Of a stretch of 64,000 bases of DNA, positions 9,441 through 18,437 are shown one piece after another. This DNA is from Xanthomarina sp035306605 (GTDB lineage: Bacteria > Bacteroidota > Bacteroidia > Flavobacteriales > Flavobacteriaceae). The stretch lies in NCBI GenBank assembly GCA_035306605.1, contig DATGNR010000012.1. One strand, given 5' to 3'. The notes beneath the pieces were generated by a model. That model saw only the letters and a program-made list of their open reading frames with translations. It had not been told where the DNA came from and searched no databases. The stretch's first letter is position 1; each line of letters begins with the position of its first letter. Both the position numbers and the translations under genes were made by a program.

Positions 9441-10394
9441 ATGACTCCTAAAATATTGATTATTGGTGCTTGTGGACAGATTGGATCTGAGTTAACACAA
9501 AGGTTAAGAAGCATCCACGGAATAGATAATGTTGTTGCTAGCGACATTAGTTACAACAATTTGGATGTAGTAAATTCTGGTCCTTTCGATATTTTAGACG
9601 CTCAAGACTACACTGCTGTGAAGATATGTGTAGACAAACACCAAATTAATACGGTGTATTTAATGGCTGCCATGCTAAGTGCTACGGGTGAAAAATTCCC
9701 AATGAAAGCATGGGATTTAAACATGGATTCTTTATTTCATGTTTTAAACTTAGCCAAAGAAGGTTTTATTAAAAAAGTATTTTGGCCTTCGAGCATTGCT
9801 GTATTTGGCCCAACTACGCCTACAGAAAACACCCCTCAGCACACCATTATGGAGCCTACCACGGTATATGGTATGACCAAGCAAGTTGGAGAACGTTGGT
9901 GTGAATACTACAACAAACAATACCAGGTAGATGTTAGAAGTGTCCGTTATCCTGGAATTATTAGTTGGAAAACGTTACCTGGAGGAGGAACGACTGATTA
10001 TGCTGTAGAAATTTATCATAAAGCTTTAGAAGAAAACACCTACGAATGTTTCCTTTCAAAAGACACAGAACTTCCAATGATGTTTATGGATGACGCCATT
10101 AAAGCTACCATAGATATTATGGATGCCGAACCAGAAGCTATAAAAATACGATCGTCTTACAATTTATCGGCGATTAGTTTTACTCCTGAGGACATTACAA
10201 AATCTATACAACAACATCTTCCAGATTTTAAGATTTCATACAAGCCAGATTTTAGACAAAACATTGCCGATACATGGCCAAACAGCATCGACGATTCTAG
10301 AGCTCGTGCGGATTGGAATTGGAAACACAGTTTTTCATTAGACGATATTACTAAGGAAATGCTTACTAATTTAAAGGAAAAACAAAGCGTATAA
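9441..10394 (+). CDS. SDR-type L-threonine 3-dehydrogenase (NAD-dependent epimerase/dehydratase family)
   Basis: 317 residues. The Rossmann motif GACGQIGSEL (residues 8-17), the catalytic YGMTK (YxxxK) near 139-143 and the preceding SSIAVFGP segment place it in the extended SDR superfamily. The run VASDISYNN after the first beta strand and the WPSSIAVFGPTTP loop match the epimerase-like L-threonine dehydrogenases known from cold-adapted Flavobacterium, rather than UDP-sugar epimerases. It would oxidise L-threonine to 2-amino-3-ketobutyrate with NAD+. No Kbl ligase lies next to it. A different SDR substrate is possible, but the match in length and motifs is good. Confidence 0.85.
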   Translation: MTPKILIIGACGQIGSELTQRLRSIHGIDNVVASDISYNNLDVVNSGPFDILDAQDYTAVKICVDKHQINTVYLMAAMLSATGEKFPMKAWDLNMDSLFHVLNLAKEGFIKKVFWPSSIAVFGPTTPTENTPQHTIMEPTTVYGMTKQVGERWCEYYNKQYQVDVRSVRYPGIISWKTLPGGGTTDYAVEIYHKALEENTYECFLSKDTELPMMFMDDAIKATIDIMDAEPEAIKIRSSYNLSAISFTPEDITKSIQQHLPDFKISYKPDFRQNIADTWPNSIDDSRARADWNWKHSFSLDDITKEMLTNLKEKQSV

Positions 10395-10488
10395 ATCCTT
10401 GAATTTCTAAGAAATAGAAAAAATAAAGTTCCTGATTTTTAATAAAGTTATTTTATATTAGCTTTAAAATTGAAAAAAGCTAATACAC

Positions 10489-11091
10489 ATGAACAAACTA
10501 TTACTATTTGCATTATTTATTTCGACCTCTGTTGCCTTTTCTCAAAAAGCGAAAGTTACGAAGGGCGATTGGTCTGATTTAAAAGGCATCACTGAATACA
10601 ACCTGGTATTTGACTATTCTAATTTAGAAATCCCTAAATATGATTCTGAGGAGGCTTTTTTAGAAGATAAAATGGCTAAACGTGATGAGAAAGAGCCAGG
10701 AAGAGGTGAGAAATTTAAAGAATCATGGTTTTCAGACCGAGAAGAATTTTACGAGCCAAGATTTATTGAAACCTTTAACGACCGTTATAAGGATGGTTTA
10801 GTAAGTGTTGATAAAGACTTAGGAAGTGCCGAGTACACCATGAAAATCCATACAACCTTTATGTATCCAGGATACAATGTTGGTGTTGTTAGGCAAAACT
10901 CGAAAATTGAAGCAACCATAAGTGTTTACAAAAATGACCGTCCAAATGACGTTATTTTCTCGGCAGACTACACAAAAATCCAAGGTGCTGGTAATGGTGG
11001 TTTTGACTATAATTCTGGTCAAAGAATTGCTGATGCCTATATTATTTTTGCAAGAGCCTTAGTAAAACACATGTACAAAAACACAAAATAA
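10489..11091 (+). CDS. exported protein of unknown function
   Basis: 200 residues with a signal peptide (MNKLLLFALFISTSVAFSQ). The mature part is acidic-basic mixed with a beta-rich second half (AEYTMKIHTTFMYPGYNVGV; SKIEATISVYK). No catalytic motif, lipobox or T9SS tail. It resembles small secreted proteins found widely in Flavobacteriaceae, but I cannot name the family. It ends just before the terminator shared with the halogenase-like gene, so it is not part of the pigment cluster. Confidence 0.7.
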   Translation: MNKLLLFALFISTSVAFSQKAKVTKGDWSDLKGITEYNLVFDYSNLEIPKYDSEEAFLEDKMAKRDEKEPGRGEKFKESWFSDREEFYEPRFIETFNDRYKDGLVSVDKDLGSAEYTMKIHTTFMYPGYNVGVVRQNSKIEATISVYKNDRPNDVIFSADYTKIQGAGNGGFDYNSGQRIADAYIIFARALVKHMYKNTK

Positions 11092-11110
11092 ACTTCCTCT
11101 TTATACCAAT

Positions 11111-11149
11111 AAAAAAGCGAAACTACCTATCAATTAGTTTCGCTTTTTT
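11111..11149. terminator. bidirectional terminator overlapping the 3' end of the halogenase-like gene
   Basis: Perfect 15-bp inverted repeat: AAAAAAGCGAAACTA (11111-11125) and TAGTTTCGCTTTTTT (11135-11149), loop CCTATCAAT. The right arm encodes the last codons (K-S-E-T-N) of the minus-strand gene, and its TGA stop (11130-11132) lies in the loop. One stem thus serves both convergent genes. Confidence 0.9.
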
Positions 11150-12380
11150 GTTTTTCCATATCTATTAAATGCGCCAAGGATTTAACTATCCTATCGTGTT
11201 TTTTAACAAAGGGGTTGGTTTGGTCCCAAACATATCCTGCTAACACCGCACATATTTGACGTTTAACTTCTGGATTTTCTGGTCTGTGAAAAAATAAAGT
11301 TTGTAAATTTCCTGTGTACCATTCCTTCACATAAGTAGCGAAGACAGCCACTCCTGATTTTATATACTCCGAATAATCTGTTTCCCAATCTACTTTTTTA
11401 CCTTGTAATTCTTTGGTGATTAATTTAGCTGATAGCAAGGCCGATTCTGTAGCAAAGGTGACCCCGGAAGAAAACACCGGATCTAAAAATTCGGCACTAT
11501 TTCCAGTTAAAACAAATCCTTTTCCGTATAATTTCTTAACAGATTTGGAGTAGTTTTTTATATTAATTGGTTCGAATAAGAAATCGAGTCCTTTAAATCT
11601 GTCGTAATAATAATCAGATAGTTTTAGCATTTCCTGCATACGTTCTGTGGTACTTCCTTTAAACGAATCTAAATATTCCGTTTTACCCACAAATCCTAAG
11701 CTGGTAACGCCATTAGAAAACGGAATCACCCAAAACCAGGTATCCTTATCTAACACATCGAAAGTAATAAGTGTGCCTTCTTGACCTTCTGCTCTATTAA
11801 CATCCTTTACATGTGTAAATAAAGATGAATGATCTGGCAAAGCAGAAGGTTTATCTAAATCTAACAATCTAGGCAACACCCGTCCGTAACCACTAGAATC
11901 CACTATGTACTTAGCCTGAATGTTATACATTTGCCCTGTTTCATCTTTAACCGTTGTTTTAGAAGTACCATCCTGGGCAATATCCACTCCTACCACTTCA
12001 TGGTTAAACGACACATCCACCCCTTTTTTAACAATTTCCTTTGCTAAAATATGATCGAAATCGGCTCTTGGCACTTGCCAGGTCCAGTCCCATCCTTCGG
12101 TATGTTTTTCACTAAAGTCGAAATTACAAACAACATCGCCTCTTAAAAACCTTGCACCGGGCTTCAATTCAAAATTAGCTGCTTTCAAACACTCTAAAAG
12201 ACCTACCTCTTCAAAATGATCCATACATCTTGGCAACAGACTCTCACCTATCACAAATCTAGGGAACACGCCCTTTTCTACCACTTTTATTTTAAATCCT
12301 TGACTATTTAAATATGACGCTGCGACACAACCAGATGGCCCAGCTCCAATAATTAAGACGTCAACATGTATATCGCTCAT
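11130..12380 (-). CDS. flavin-dependent halogenase-like FAD monooxygenase (flexirubin cluster)
   Basis: 416 residues. The FAD-binding GAGPSGCVAA is at 12-21. The halogenase-type signature WFWVIP is at 215-220 (consensus WxWxIP), and GESLLP at 45-50 is as in the PltA/CmlS-type halogenases. A Lys at 73 (ELKPGARF) sits where these enzymes hold the chloramine lysine. The late motif AEFLDPVFSSGVTFATES also fits. This supports a flavin halogenase or close relative that would act on a phenolic or carrier-bound substrate, plausibly the aryl or resorcinol ring of the pigment. A ring hydroxylase or other FAD oxidoreductase remains possible. It is divergent from the tyrosine ammonia-lyase gene with a 94-nt shared upstream region. 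Confidence 0.8.
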   Translation of the reverse strand: MSDIHVDVLIIGAGPSGCVAASYLNSQGFKIKVVEKGVFPRFVIGESLLPRCMDHFEEVGLLECLKAANFELKPGARFLRGDVVCNFDFSEKHTEGWDWTWQVPRADFDHILAKEIVKKGVDVSFNHEVVGVDIAQDGTSKTTVKDETGQMYNIQAKYIVDSSGYGRVLPRLLDLDKPSALPDHSSLFTHVKDVNRAEGQEGTLITFDVLDKDTWFWVIPFSNGVTSLGFVGKTEYLDSFKGSTTERMQEMLKLSDYYYDRFKGLDFLFEPINIKNYSKSVKKLYGKGFVLTGNSAEFLDPVFSSGVTFATESALLSAKLITKELQGKKVDWETDYSEYIKSGVAVFATYVKEWYTGNLQTLFFHRPENPEVKRQICAVLAGYVWDQTNPFVKKHDRIVKSLAHLIDMEKQKSETN

Positions 12381-12411
12381 AGTCTTTAGTGTATTAATTA
12401 ATTAATTATTA

Positions 12412-12419
12412 TAAATTTG
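12412..12419 (+). promoter_or_regulatory. candidate -7 element upstream of the ammonia-lyase gene
   Basis: TAAATTTG matches TAnnTTTG, 55 nt before the lyase start, in the divergent intergenic region. No TTG at the expected spacing, so the promoter is only tentative. It could be the main promoter of the long + strand pigment operon. Confidence 0.35.
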
Positions 12420-12474
12420 CAACCCAAATTAACTATTTTAGTTTTAAGATATAAAAATACAGAATAAATTATAG

Positions 12475-14001
12475 ATGCTAACATTTAACGGAACATTAGA
12501 AGTAAAAGATTTTTATAAAGTTATTTTTGAAAATAGCAAGATAAAAATAGATAACGAGGTTTATAAAACCGTTGAAGCTAGCTTCCAGTTTTTAAAATCA
12601 TTTTCAGAAGACAAGGTTATATATGGGGTTAACACGGGATTTGGTCCTATGGCCCAATACAAAATTAAAGATTCTGAACGCATTCAACTACAATATAATT
12701 TAATAAGAAGTCACGCATCTGGAACCGGACAACCTATAGCCCCTATGTATGTAAAAGCGGCTATGCTTGCTAGGCTAAACACCCTATCATTAGGTCATTC
12801 TGGTGTCCATAAATCTGTTATTGAATTAATGACAGAACTTATTAACCAAGATGTGACTCCGTTAATTTACGAACATGGTGGTGTTGGAGCTAGTGGAGAT
12901 TTGGTGCAATTAGCCCATTTAGCCTTAGTATTGATTGGTGAAGGAGAAGTGTTTTATCAAGGTAAAAGGCAAGCAACACAAGAGGTGTTTCAGGCTTTGA
13001 ACCTAAAACCTATTTCTGTAGAATTACGTGAAGGCTTAGCCTTGATGAATGGGACGTCCGTCATGACTGGTATTGGTATGGTAAATACCATTTACACGAG
13101 AAGGCTGTTGGATTGGATGACGTCATGTTCGGCGGCTATCAATGAAATTGTTAAGGCTTATGACGATCATTTATCATTTGAATTAAACCAATCGAAAAAG
13201 CATGGTGGGCAGCGTCAGATTGCGGAAGCTATGCGTACTCATTTACAAGACAGTCAGCTAACTAGAAAAAGAGAACATCATTTATATACTAAAAATGATG
13301 ATGTTGATGTTTTTGAAGATAAAGTTCAAGAATACTATTCCTTACGTTGCGTTCCACAAATTTTAGGACCTGTTTTAGATACCTTAAACAACACGGAGCG
13401 TATTTTAATTGAAGAAGTAAATTCTGCCAACGACAATCCTATTGTTGATGTTGAAAAGAAACATGTGTACCATGGCGGAAATTTCCATGGAGATTACGTG
13501 TCCTTAGAAATGGATAAGCTAAAACTGGTAGTAACCAAATTAAGCATGCTTTCAGAAAGACAGCTTAACTACCTCCTTAATTCCAGATTAAACAACATGC
13601 TTCCTCCATTTGTTAATCTTGGGAAACTCGGACTAAATTTCGGGATGCAAGGTGTGCAATTTACAGCAACCTCAACAACGGCTGAAAACCAGATGTTATC
13701 AAATCCTATGTATGTTCATAGCATCCCTAACAACAACGATAACCAAGATGTTGTTAGTATGGGAACTAATGCTGCCTTAATTACTAAAAAAGTAATAGAA
13801 AATGCTTTTGAGGTGGTTGCCATAGAGTTAATAACCATAGTACAGGCTATAGAATACCTAAAAGTTCAAGATCAAGTATCATCAAAAACTAAAAAATTGT
13901 ACGATGAAATTAGAGATTTAGTTCCTATCTTTACGGAAGACACTGTTATGTATCCTTATGTTAACCTTGTTAAAGATTACATCATTAACAATAGAACATA
14001 A
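12475..14001 (+). CDS. tyrosine ammonia-lyase (aromatic amino acid lyase, MIO family)
   Basis: 508 residues. The MIO prosthetic group forms from Ala-Ser-Gly at 139-141 (GGVGASGDLVQLAH). Other family marks are NTGFGPMAQY and the C-terminal NNNDNQDVVSMG segment. The overall sequence closely resembles the Flavobacterium johnsoniae tyrosine ammonia-lyase as I remember it, including the substrate-selectivity pair Ser79-His80. That pair looks HAL-like but is shared with that characterised TAL. It would deaminate tyrosine to 4-coumarate, the starter of the flexirubin aryl polyene. No hut genes are nearby, arguing against histidine ammonia-lyase. First gene of the + strand pigment region. Confidence 0.93.
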   Translation: MLTFNGTLEVKDFYKVIFENSKIKIDNEVYKTVEASFQFLKSFSEDKVIYGVNTGFGPMAQYKIKDSERIQLQYNLIRSHASGTGQPIAPMYVKAAMLARLNTLSLGHSGVHKSVIELMTELINQDVTPLIYEHGGVGASGDLVQLAHLALVLIGEGEVFYQGKRQATQEVFQALNLKPISVELREGLALMNGTSVMTGIGMVNTIYTRRLLDWMTSCSAAINEIVKAYDDHLSFELNQSKKHGGQRQIAEAMRTHLQDSQLTRKREHHLYTKNDDVDVFEDKVQEYYSLRCVPQILGPVLDTLNNTERILIEEVNSANDNPIVDVEKKHVYHGGNFHGDYVSLEMDKLKLVVTKLSMLSERQLNYLLNSRLNNMLPPFVNLGKLGLNFGMQGVQFTATSTTAENQMLSNPMYVHSIPNNNDNQDVVSMGTNAALITKKVIENAFEVVAIELITIVQAIEYLKVQDQVSSKTKKLYDEIRDLVPIFTEDTVMYPYVNLVKDYIINNRT

Positions 14002-14137
14002 ATCTCAATTATTAATTTAAAATTGGGCTACATCCATTAAAATCATTGAAAATCAATTGATTTGAAAAAGTTTTGCAAATCACTTACTAAAAGCGCAAAA
14101 CTTGGTAGGGCTTTATTTTTAGGAAAATCTTAAAATC

Positions 14138-15265
14138 ATGAAAACAAAAATGCTATTAATCGCCATGCTATTTTTAGGCATGCAATTTCACGCTCAAGAA
14201 TTGGCACTTGCCAATCAGAAAGGTAAATTCGGATATATTTCCAAAACTGGAGATTGGAAAATTGAGCCTACTTTTAAGGTGGCAAAAAATTTCTCTGGTG
14301 ATTTAGCCGAAGCATCAGAAAACGGAAAAACTTGGGGGTTTATCAACCGAAAAGGAGAATGGGTGATTCAACCGACTTTTGACAAAACCAAAGAATTCAA
14401 TTCTGGAATTGCTGTGGTGTTAAAAGACAAGGAATGGATTTACATCAACACTAAAGGAGAACAAATATTAAGCCATGTAAGTACTGATAAAGTATACGAT
14501 TTTAAAGATGGTCTTGCTATCATTAGACAAGGGGATTTGGTAGGATTTATCAATACCAAAGGAGACATTGTTGTCCCTGTGAAATTTAAAAAAGTATTTG
14601 ATTTTGAAAACGGTTATGCCAAAGTTTTGGAAGATGAAAAATGGGGCTTGGTAGATCCAACTGGAAACTATTTTGTGAAAACAGAATACGATGGTGTAAG
14701 TAATTATTACGACGGGAACGTAGTTGCCAATATCGGATCTGAGTATGGTTTGATTATCAACAAAACGTTTAAGGTAGTTCCAGGCGCAGAGAAAATATGG
14801 GATTTCTCATACGGATCCAAATTAACCTACGCCAAAAAAGATGGTAAATTAGGCTATATAAACAATCAGGGAGATTGGGTTATAGAACCTGCTTACGACA
14901 AAGCCCGTGCGTTTATTAATGGTCTAGCACCTGTTATGAAAGACAAAAACTGGGGTTATATTAACACCAAAGGAGAAACTGTTATTCCTTTTGAGTACAG
15001 GGATGCCGAAATATTTAGTGAAGACGGTTTAGCTCCTGTAAAATCATCTAAATTATGGGGCTTTATAAATAAAGAAGGTAACATGGTTATCCCAGACAAT
15101 TACGACATTACCGCTGGTGGATTTTCAGTCTTCCAAAAAAACAATCCGAAAGGTTTTATAAACGGACTGGCTAGAGTAAAAGAGAAAAAATCTTGGGTAT
15201 ACATTAATACTAAAGGTGAAGTTCTTAAAGATTTACGCTTTGAAAACTTAGAGCTTTTCAATTAA
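14138..15265 (+). CDS. exported WG-repeat protein
   Basis: 375 residues with signal peptide MKTKMLLIAMLFLGMQFHAQ. The remainder is at least nine WG-type repeats of about 35-45 residues (KTWGFINRKGEWVIQPTFDK; NWGYINTKGETVIPFEYRDA; LWGFINKEGNMVIPDNYD). WG repeats form beta-propeller-like or beta-strand arrays and have no assigned chemistry. It lies inside the pigment region, 136 nt after the lyase and 47 nt before the FabG-like gene. It may be an extracytoplasmic accessory of the cluster or an unrelated insertion. Confidence 0.88.
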   Translation: MKTKMLLIAMLFLGMQFHAQELALANQKGKFGYISKTGDWKIEPTFKVAKNFSGDLAEASENGKTWGFINRKGEWVIQPTFDKTKEFNSGIAVVLKDKEWIYINTKGEQILSHVSTDKVYDFKDGLAIIRQGDLVGFINTKGDIVVPVKFKKVFDFENGYAKVLEDEKWGLVDPTGNYFVKTEYDGVSNYYDGNVVANIGSEYGLIINKTFKVVPGAEKIWDFSYGSKLTYAKKDGKLGYINNQGDWVIEPAYDKARAFINGLAPVMKDKNWGYINTKGETVIPFEYRDAEIFSEDGLAPVKSSKLWGFINKEGNMVIPDNYDITAGGFSVFQKNNPKGFINGLARVKEKKSWVYINTKGEVLKDLRFENLELFN

Positions 15266-15312
15266 GCCATGGCCTCCAAAACGAAACGAAACTTAACAAT
15301 ACTTGCAAGCAG

Positions 15313-16044
15313 ATGAAATGTGCCTTAATAACTGGTGGCTCTAGAGGGATTGGGAAAGCCATTTGTATTCAATTAGCTAAAGACACCGATTACCATATTT
15401 TAATTAATTATAATAGCAATCAAGAAGCCGCACTTGAAACCTTAAAAGCCGTTGAGGCCGAAGGAAATACTGGTGAGATTCTTCAATTTAATGTTGCTGA
15501 TGCCGAGCAGGTTACAAAGACTTTAGATGCTTGGCAAGATCAGAACCCAGATGCTATTATAGAAGTTATCGTAAATAATGCTGGAATTACGAAGGATGGA
15601 CTTTTTATGTGGATGCCTCACAGCGATTGGCAGGATGTTATTAATACGTCGCTAAACGGTTTCTTTAACGTCACCAATCATCTTATCCAGAAAATGTTGC
15701 GAAACCGATATGGAAGAATTATAAATGTATCCTCTGTTTCCGGTGTAAAAGGGACTGCAGGACAGACCAATTATTCAGCAGCCAAAGGCGCTTTAGTTGC
15801 TGCAACAAAGGCTTTGGCGCAAGAAGTTGCTAAACGAAAAATAACGGTGAATGCCGTAGCACCAGGCTTTATAAAATCGGATATGACTGCCGAATTAAAC
15901 GAAGCCGAACTGAAAAATTTAATTCCAATTAACCGATTTGGAGAACCCGAAGAAGTAGCTTATGCTGTATCGTTTTTGGCATCCAAAAAAGCTTCGTATA
16001 TTACCGGCGAAGTTATCAATATCAATGGGGGAATTTACTCGTAA
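15313..16044 (+). CDS. 3-oxoacyl-ACP reductase (FabG-like SDR) of the pigment cluster
   Basis: 243 residues, the normal FabG length. Cofactor motif TGGSRGIGKA (7-16), NNAG (about 92-95), catalytic Ser and YSAAKGA (YxxxK) near 155, and the C-terminal EEVAYAVSFLASKKASYITGEVININGG typical of FabG. It would reduce beta-ketoacyl-ACP intermediates during aryl polyene extension. The next ketosynthase starts 13 nt downstream, so the two are surely co-transcribed. The housekeeping fabG is expected elsewhere. Confidence 0.93.
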   Translation: MKCALITGGSRGIGKAICIQLAKDTDYHILINYNSNQEAALETLKAVEAEGNTGEILQFNVADAEQVTKTLDAWQDQNPDAIIEVIVNNAGITKDGLFMWMPHSDWQDVINTSLNGFFNVTNHLIQKMLRNRYGRIINVSSVSGVKGTAGQTNYSAAKGALVAATKALAQEVAKRKITVNAVAPGFIKSDMTAELNEAELKNLIPINRFGEPEEVAYAVSFLASKKASYITGEVININGGIYS

Positions 16045-16057
16045 ATTAAAGTAGAAG

Positions 16058-17272
16058 ATGAGGAGAGTTGTGATATCAGGAATGGGAATATATTCTTGTA
16101 TTGGAGAGAATTTAGAAGCAGTAAAAGAATCCTTATACCAAGGGAAGTCGGGAATAGCCATTGACCCAGAAAGGTCAGATTTTGGTTATCGCTCGCCCTT
16201 GACAGGTATGGTTAAATCGCCAAACCTTAAAAACTTACTTTCTAGACGGCAGCGCATTAGCTTAGGTGAGGAAGGCGAATATGCCTATATAGCCACTTTA
16301 GAGGCCTTAAAAACCGCTAACATTTCGGACGACTTTTTAGATTCACATGAATTTGGTATTCTTTATGGGAACGACAGTACTGCCAAGTCTATTATAGAAT
16401 CAAACGATACGATTCGGGAAAAAAAGGATACTACTCTTGTAGGTTCAGGAGCTATTTTTAGAGGAATGAATTCTTCGGTTACCATGAATCTTTCCACCAT
16501 TTTCAAATTAAAAGGCGTCAATTTCACCATAAGTGCGGCCTGCGCCAGTGGCTCGCATTCTATAGGAATGGCTTATCACCTAATTAAAAGTGGTTTACAA
16601 GATTACATAATTTGTGGTGGGGCTCAAGAAATAAACAAATTAGCCATGGGAAGTTTTGACGGCCTAGGTGTTTTTTCGACAAATATTGAAAATCCGAGTC
16701 AAGCATCCCGTCCGTTTGATGTGCATAGAGATGGTTTGGTACCAAGCGGTGGCGCAGCCACTTTGATATTAGAAACTTACGAATCGGCTATTGCGCGAGG
16801 TGCTACCATTTATGGAGAAATTATTGGTTACGGCTTTTCATCCAATGGCGAGCATATATCCACGCCCAATGTTGATGGACCTGCACGCGCTATGAAAATG
16901 GCCATCAACCAAGCCAATATCCTTCCACAGGACATTCAATATGTTAATGCACATGCCACTTCAACACCTGTAGGCGATGCCAATGAAGCTAAAGCTATCT
17001 TTGAGGTTTTTGGTGAAAATGGTCCTTATGTAAGCTCAACTAAATCTATGACAGGCCACGAGTGCTGGATGGCCGGAGCTAGTGAAGTTTTGTATTCTAT
17101 TTTAATGATGCAAAACGATTTTATTGCTCCAAATATTAATTTAACTGAGCCAGACGAAGCAGCATCAAAATTAAATTTAGTTAACAAAACGTTAAACAAA
17201 AAATTTGATGTATTTTTGTCCAATTCTTTTGGATTTGGAGGAACAAATTCAGCCTTAATAATAAAAAAATAA
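16058..17272 (+). CDS. beta-ketoacyl-ACP synthase (FabF/FabB type)
   Basis: 404 residues, full-length condensing enzyme. The triad is intact: Cys162 in SAACASGSHSIG, His in NAHATSTPVGD (about 297), and His in STKSMTGHECWMAGA (about 333). The C-terminal FGFGGTNSALII is standard. It would extend the polyene or the fatty chains for the resorcinol. It sits between FabG-like and ACP genes (10 nt gap to the ACP start), a typical minimal type II module. Confidence 0.93.
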   Translation: MRRVVISGMGIYSCIGENLEAVKESLYQGKSGIAIDPERSDFGYRSPLTGMVKSPNLKNLLSRRQRISLGEEGEYAYIATLEALKTANISDDFLDSHEFGILYGNDSTAKSIIESNDTIREKKDTTLVGSGAIFRGMNSSVTMNLSTIFKLKGVNFTISAACASGSHSIGMAYHLIKSGLQDYIICGGAQEINKLAMGSFDGLGVFSTNIENPSQASRPFDVHRDGLVPSGGAATLILETYESAIARGATIYGEIIGYGFSSNGEHISTPNVDGPARAMKMAINQANILPQDIQYVNAHATSTPVGDANEAKAIFEVFGENGPYVSSTKSMTGHECWMAGASEVLYSILMMQNDFIAPNINLTEPDEAASKLNLVNKTLNKKFDVFLSNSFGFGGTNSALIIKK

Positions 17273-17282
17273 TAGTGTGATA

Positions 17283-17525
17283 ATGAATAAAGAAGTTATT
17301 ATTGAAAAAATAAACGACTTTCTTATCGACGAATTTGAAGTTGAAAGTGAGGATATTTCACCTGAAGCTAATTTAAAAGAAACTCTCGAATTAGATAGTT
17401 TGGATTTTGTAGATTTAGTGGTTGCTGTTGAGTCTAACTTTGGTGTTAAGTTAGTTGGAGAAGATTTTATAAACGTTAAATCCTTAAGTGATTTCTACAC
17501 GCTTATTGAAAATAAATTAGCTTAA
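17283..17525 (+). CDS. acyl carrier protein
   Basis: 80 residues from the ATG at 17283; an upstream in-frame GTG at 17277 would add only Met-Ile. The phosphopantetheine site is Ser in ELDSLDFVDLVV, with the acidic helix II expected of ACPs. Located between a ketosynthase and the acyltransferase gene, it is one of two ACPs in the cluster (the other at 28074) and probably carries one of the two acyl chains, polyene or resorcinol precursor. Confidence 0.92.
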   Translation: MNKEVIIEKINDFLIDEFEVESEDISPEANLKETLELDSLDFVDLVVAVESNFGVKLVGEDFINVKSLSDFYTLIENKLA

Positions 17526-17545
17526 GACTATTTAGGCATTAAAAT

Positions 17546-18427
17546 ATGGCTGCAGAATGGCAAGGTAAATCCAAGGGAACCGTTCTAGGATATAAAATCT
17601 TCGTGTTTTTCATGAAGAAAGTTGGAATGAACGCAGCATACTTTATCCTGTATTTTGTTGCCGGCTATTTTTGCTTTTTTTCTAAGGAAAGTACCAAGTC
17701 CATTTACTATTATTTAAGACATCGTCTAAAATATTCCAAAAGAAAAAGTGTTATAAGCATCTTTAAAAGCTACTATGTTTTTGGACAAACCATTTTAGAC
17801 AAAATTGCTATTTCTTCAAATCTCAGTCATAAATTCACTTATGAATCTGATGGTGTTCATTTTATAAATGACACCTTAAAACAAAAAAAAGGGGGTATTT
17901 TAATTAGCGCCCATGTTGGGAATTTTGAAATTTCGGAATACTTTTTTAACGAATTAGAAGAAAACGCCTCGATAAGTCTTTTAACTACGGACGTTGAGCA
18001 CACGGCTATAAAAGAGTATTTGGATAGTGTAAAAAAGAAATCCAATATTAATTTAATCATCATTAGAGAAGATCTTTCGCATATTTTTGAAGTGAACGCT
18101 GCTTTAGCTAGAAATGAAATTGTTTGTATTACAGGAGATCGCTATATTAAAGGCTCCAAATTTTTAACAGAAGAACTTTTAGGTAAAGAGGCCAAATTCC
18201 CTGCAGGTCCTTTCTTGATAGCTTCTAGACTAAATGTGCCCGTTTTATTTGTTTACGTGATGAAGGAAACAAACAAACACTATCATTTATACGCTAGAAA
18301 ATCGGAAGCCAAGCTTCGTGATGCTCAAGGGCTATTAAAAGAATACACAGAGAGTTTGACTTGGATGCTAAAAAAGCACCCGCTTCAGTGGTTTAATTAT
18401 TTCGATTTTTGGAATACTTTAAAATAA
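17546..18427 (+). CDS. LpxL/HtrB-family acyltransferase
   Basis: 293 residues with an N-terminal membrane segment (about 28-48, MNAAYFILYFVAGYFCFF). The H-x4-E catalytic motif is in SAHVGNFEISEYF (about residue 118), with a later ITGDRYIKG and FPAGPFLIASRLNVPVLFVYV. The family normally adds a secondary acyl chain to lipid A, but aryl polyene clusters regularly carry a dedicated copy thought to transfer the polyene or to make its lipid anchor. Placement 20 nt after the ACP supports use of an ACP-bound donor. Its true acceptor is unknown. Confidence 0.88.
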   Translation: MAAEWQGKSKGTVLGYKIFVFFMKKVGMNAAYFILYFVAGYFCFFSKESTKSIYYYLRHRLKYSKRKSVISIFKSYYVFGQTILDKIAISSNLSHKFTYESDGVHFINDTLKQKKGGILISAHVGNFEISEYFFNELEENASISLLTTDVEHTAIKEYLDSVKKKSNINLIIIREDLSHIFEVNAALARNEIVCITGDRYIKGSKFLTEELLGKEAKFPAGPFLIASRLNVPVLFVYVMKETNKHYHLYARKSEAKLRDAQGLLKEYTESLTWMLKKHPLQWFNYFDFWNTLK

Positions 18428-18437
18428 TATCGCGAAA

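Noticed and set aside
14051..14062. Palindrome AATCAATTGATT after the ammonia-lyase gene
   Set aside because: Short AT-rich palindromes occur by chance in this composition; no U-run and no second copy support a terminator or operator.
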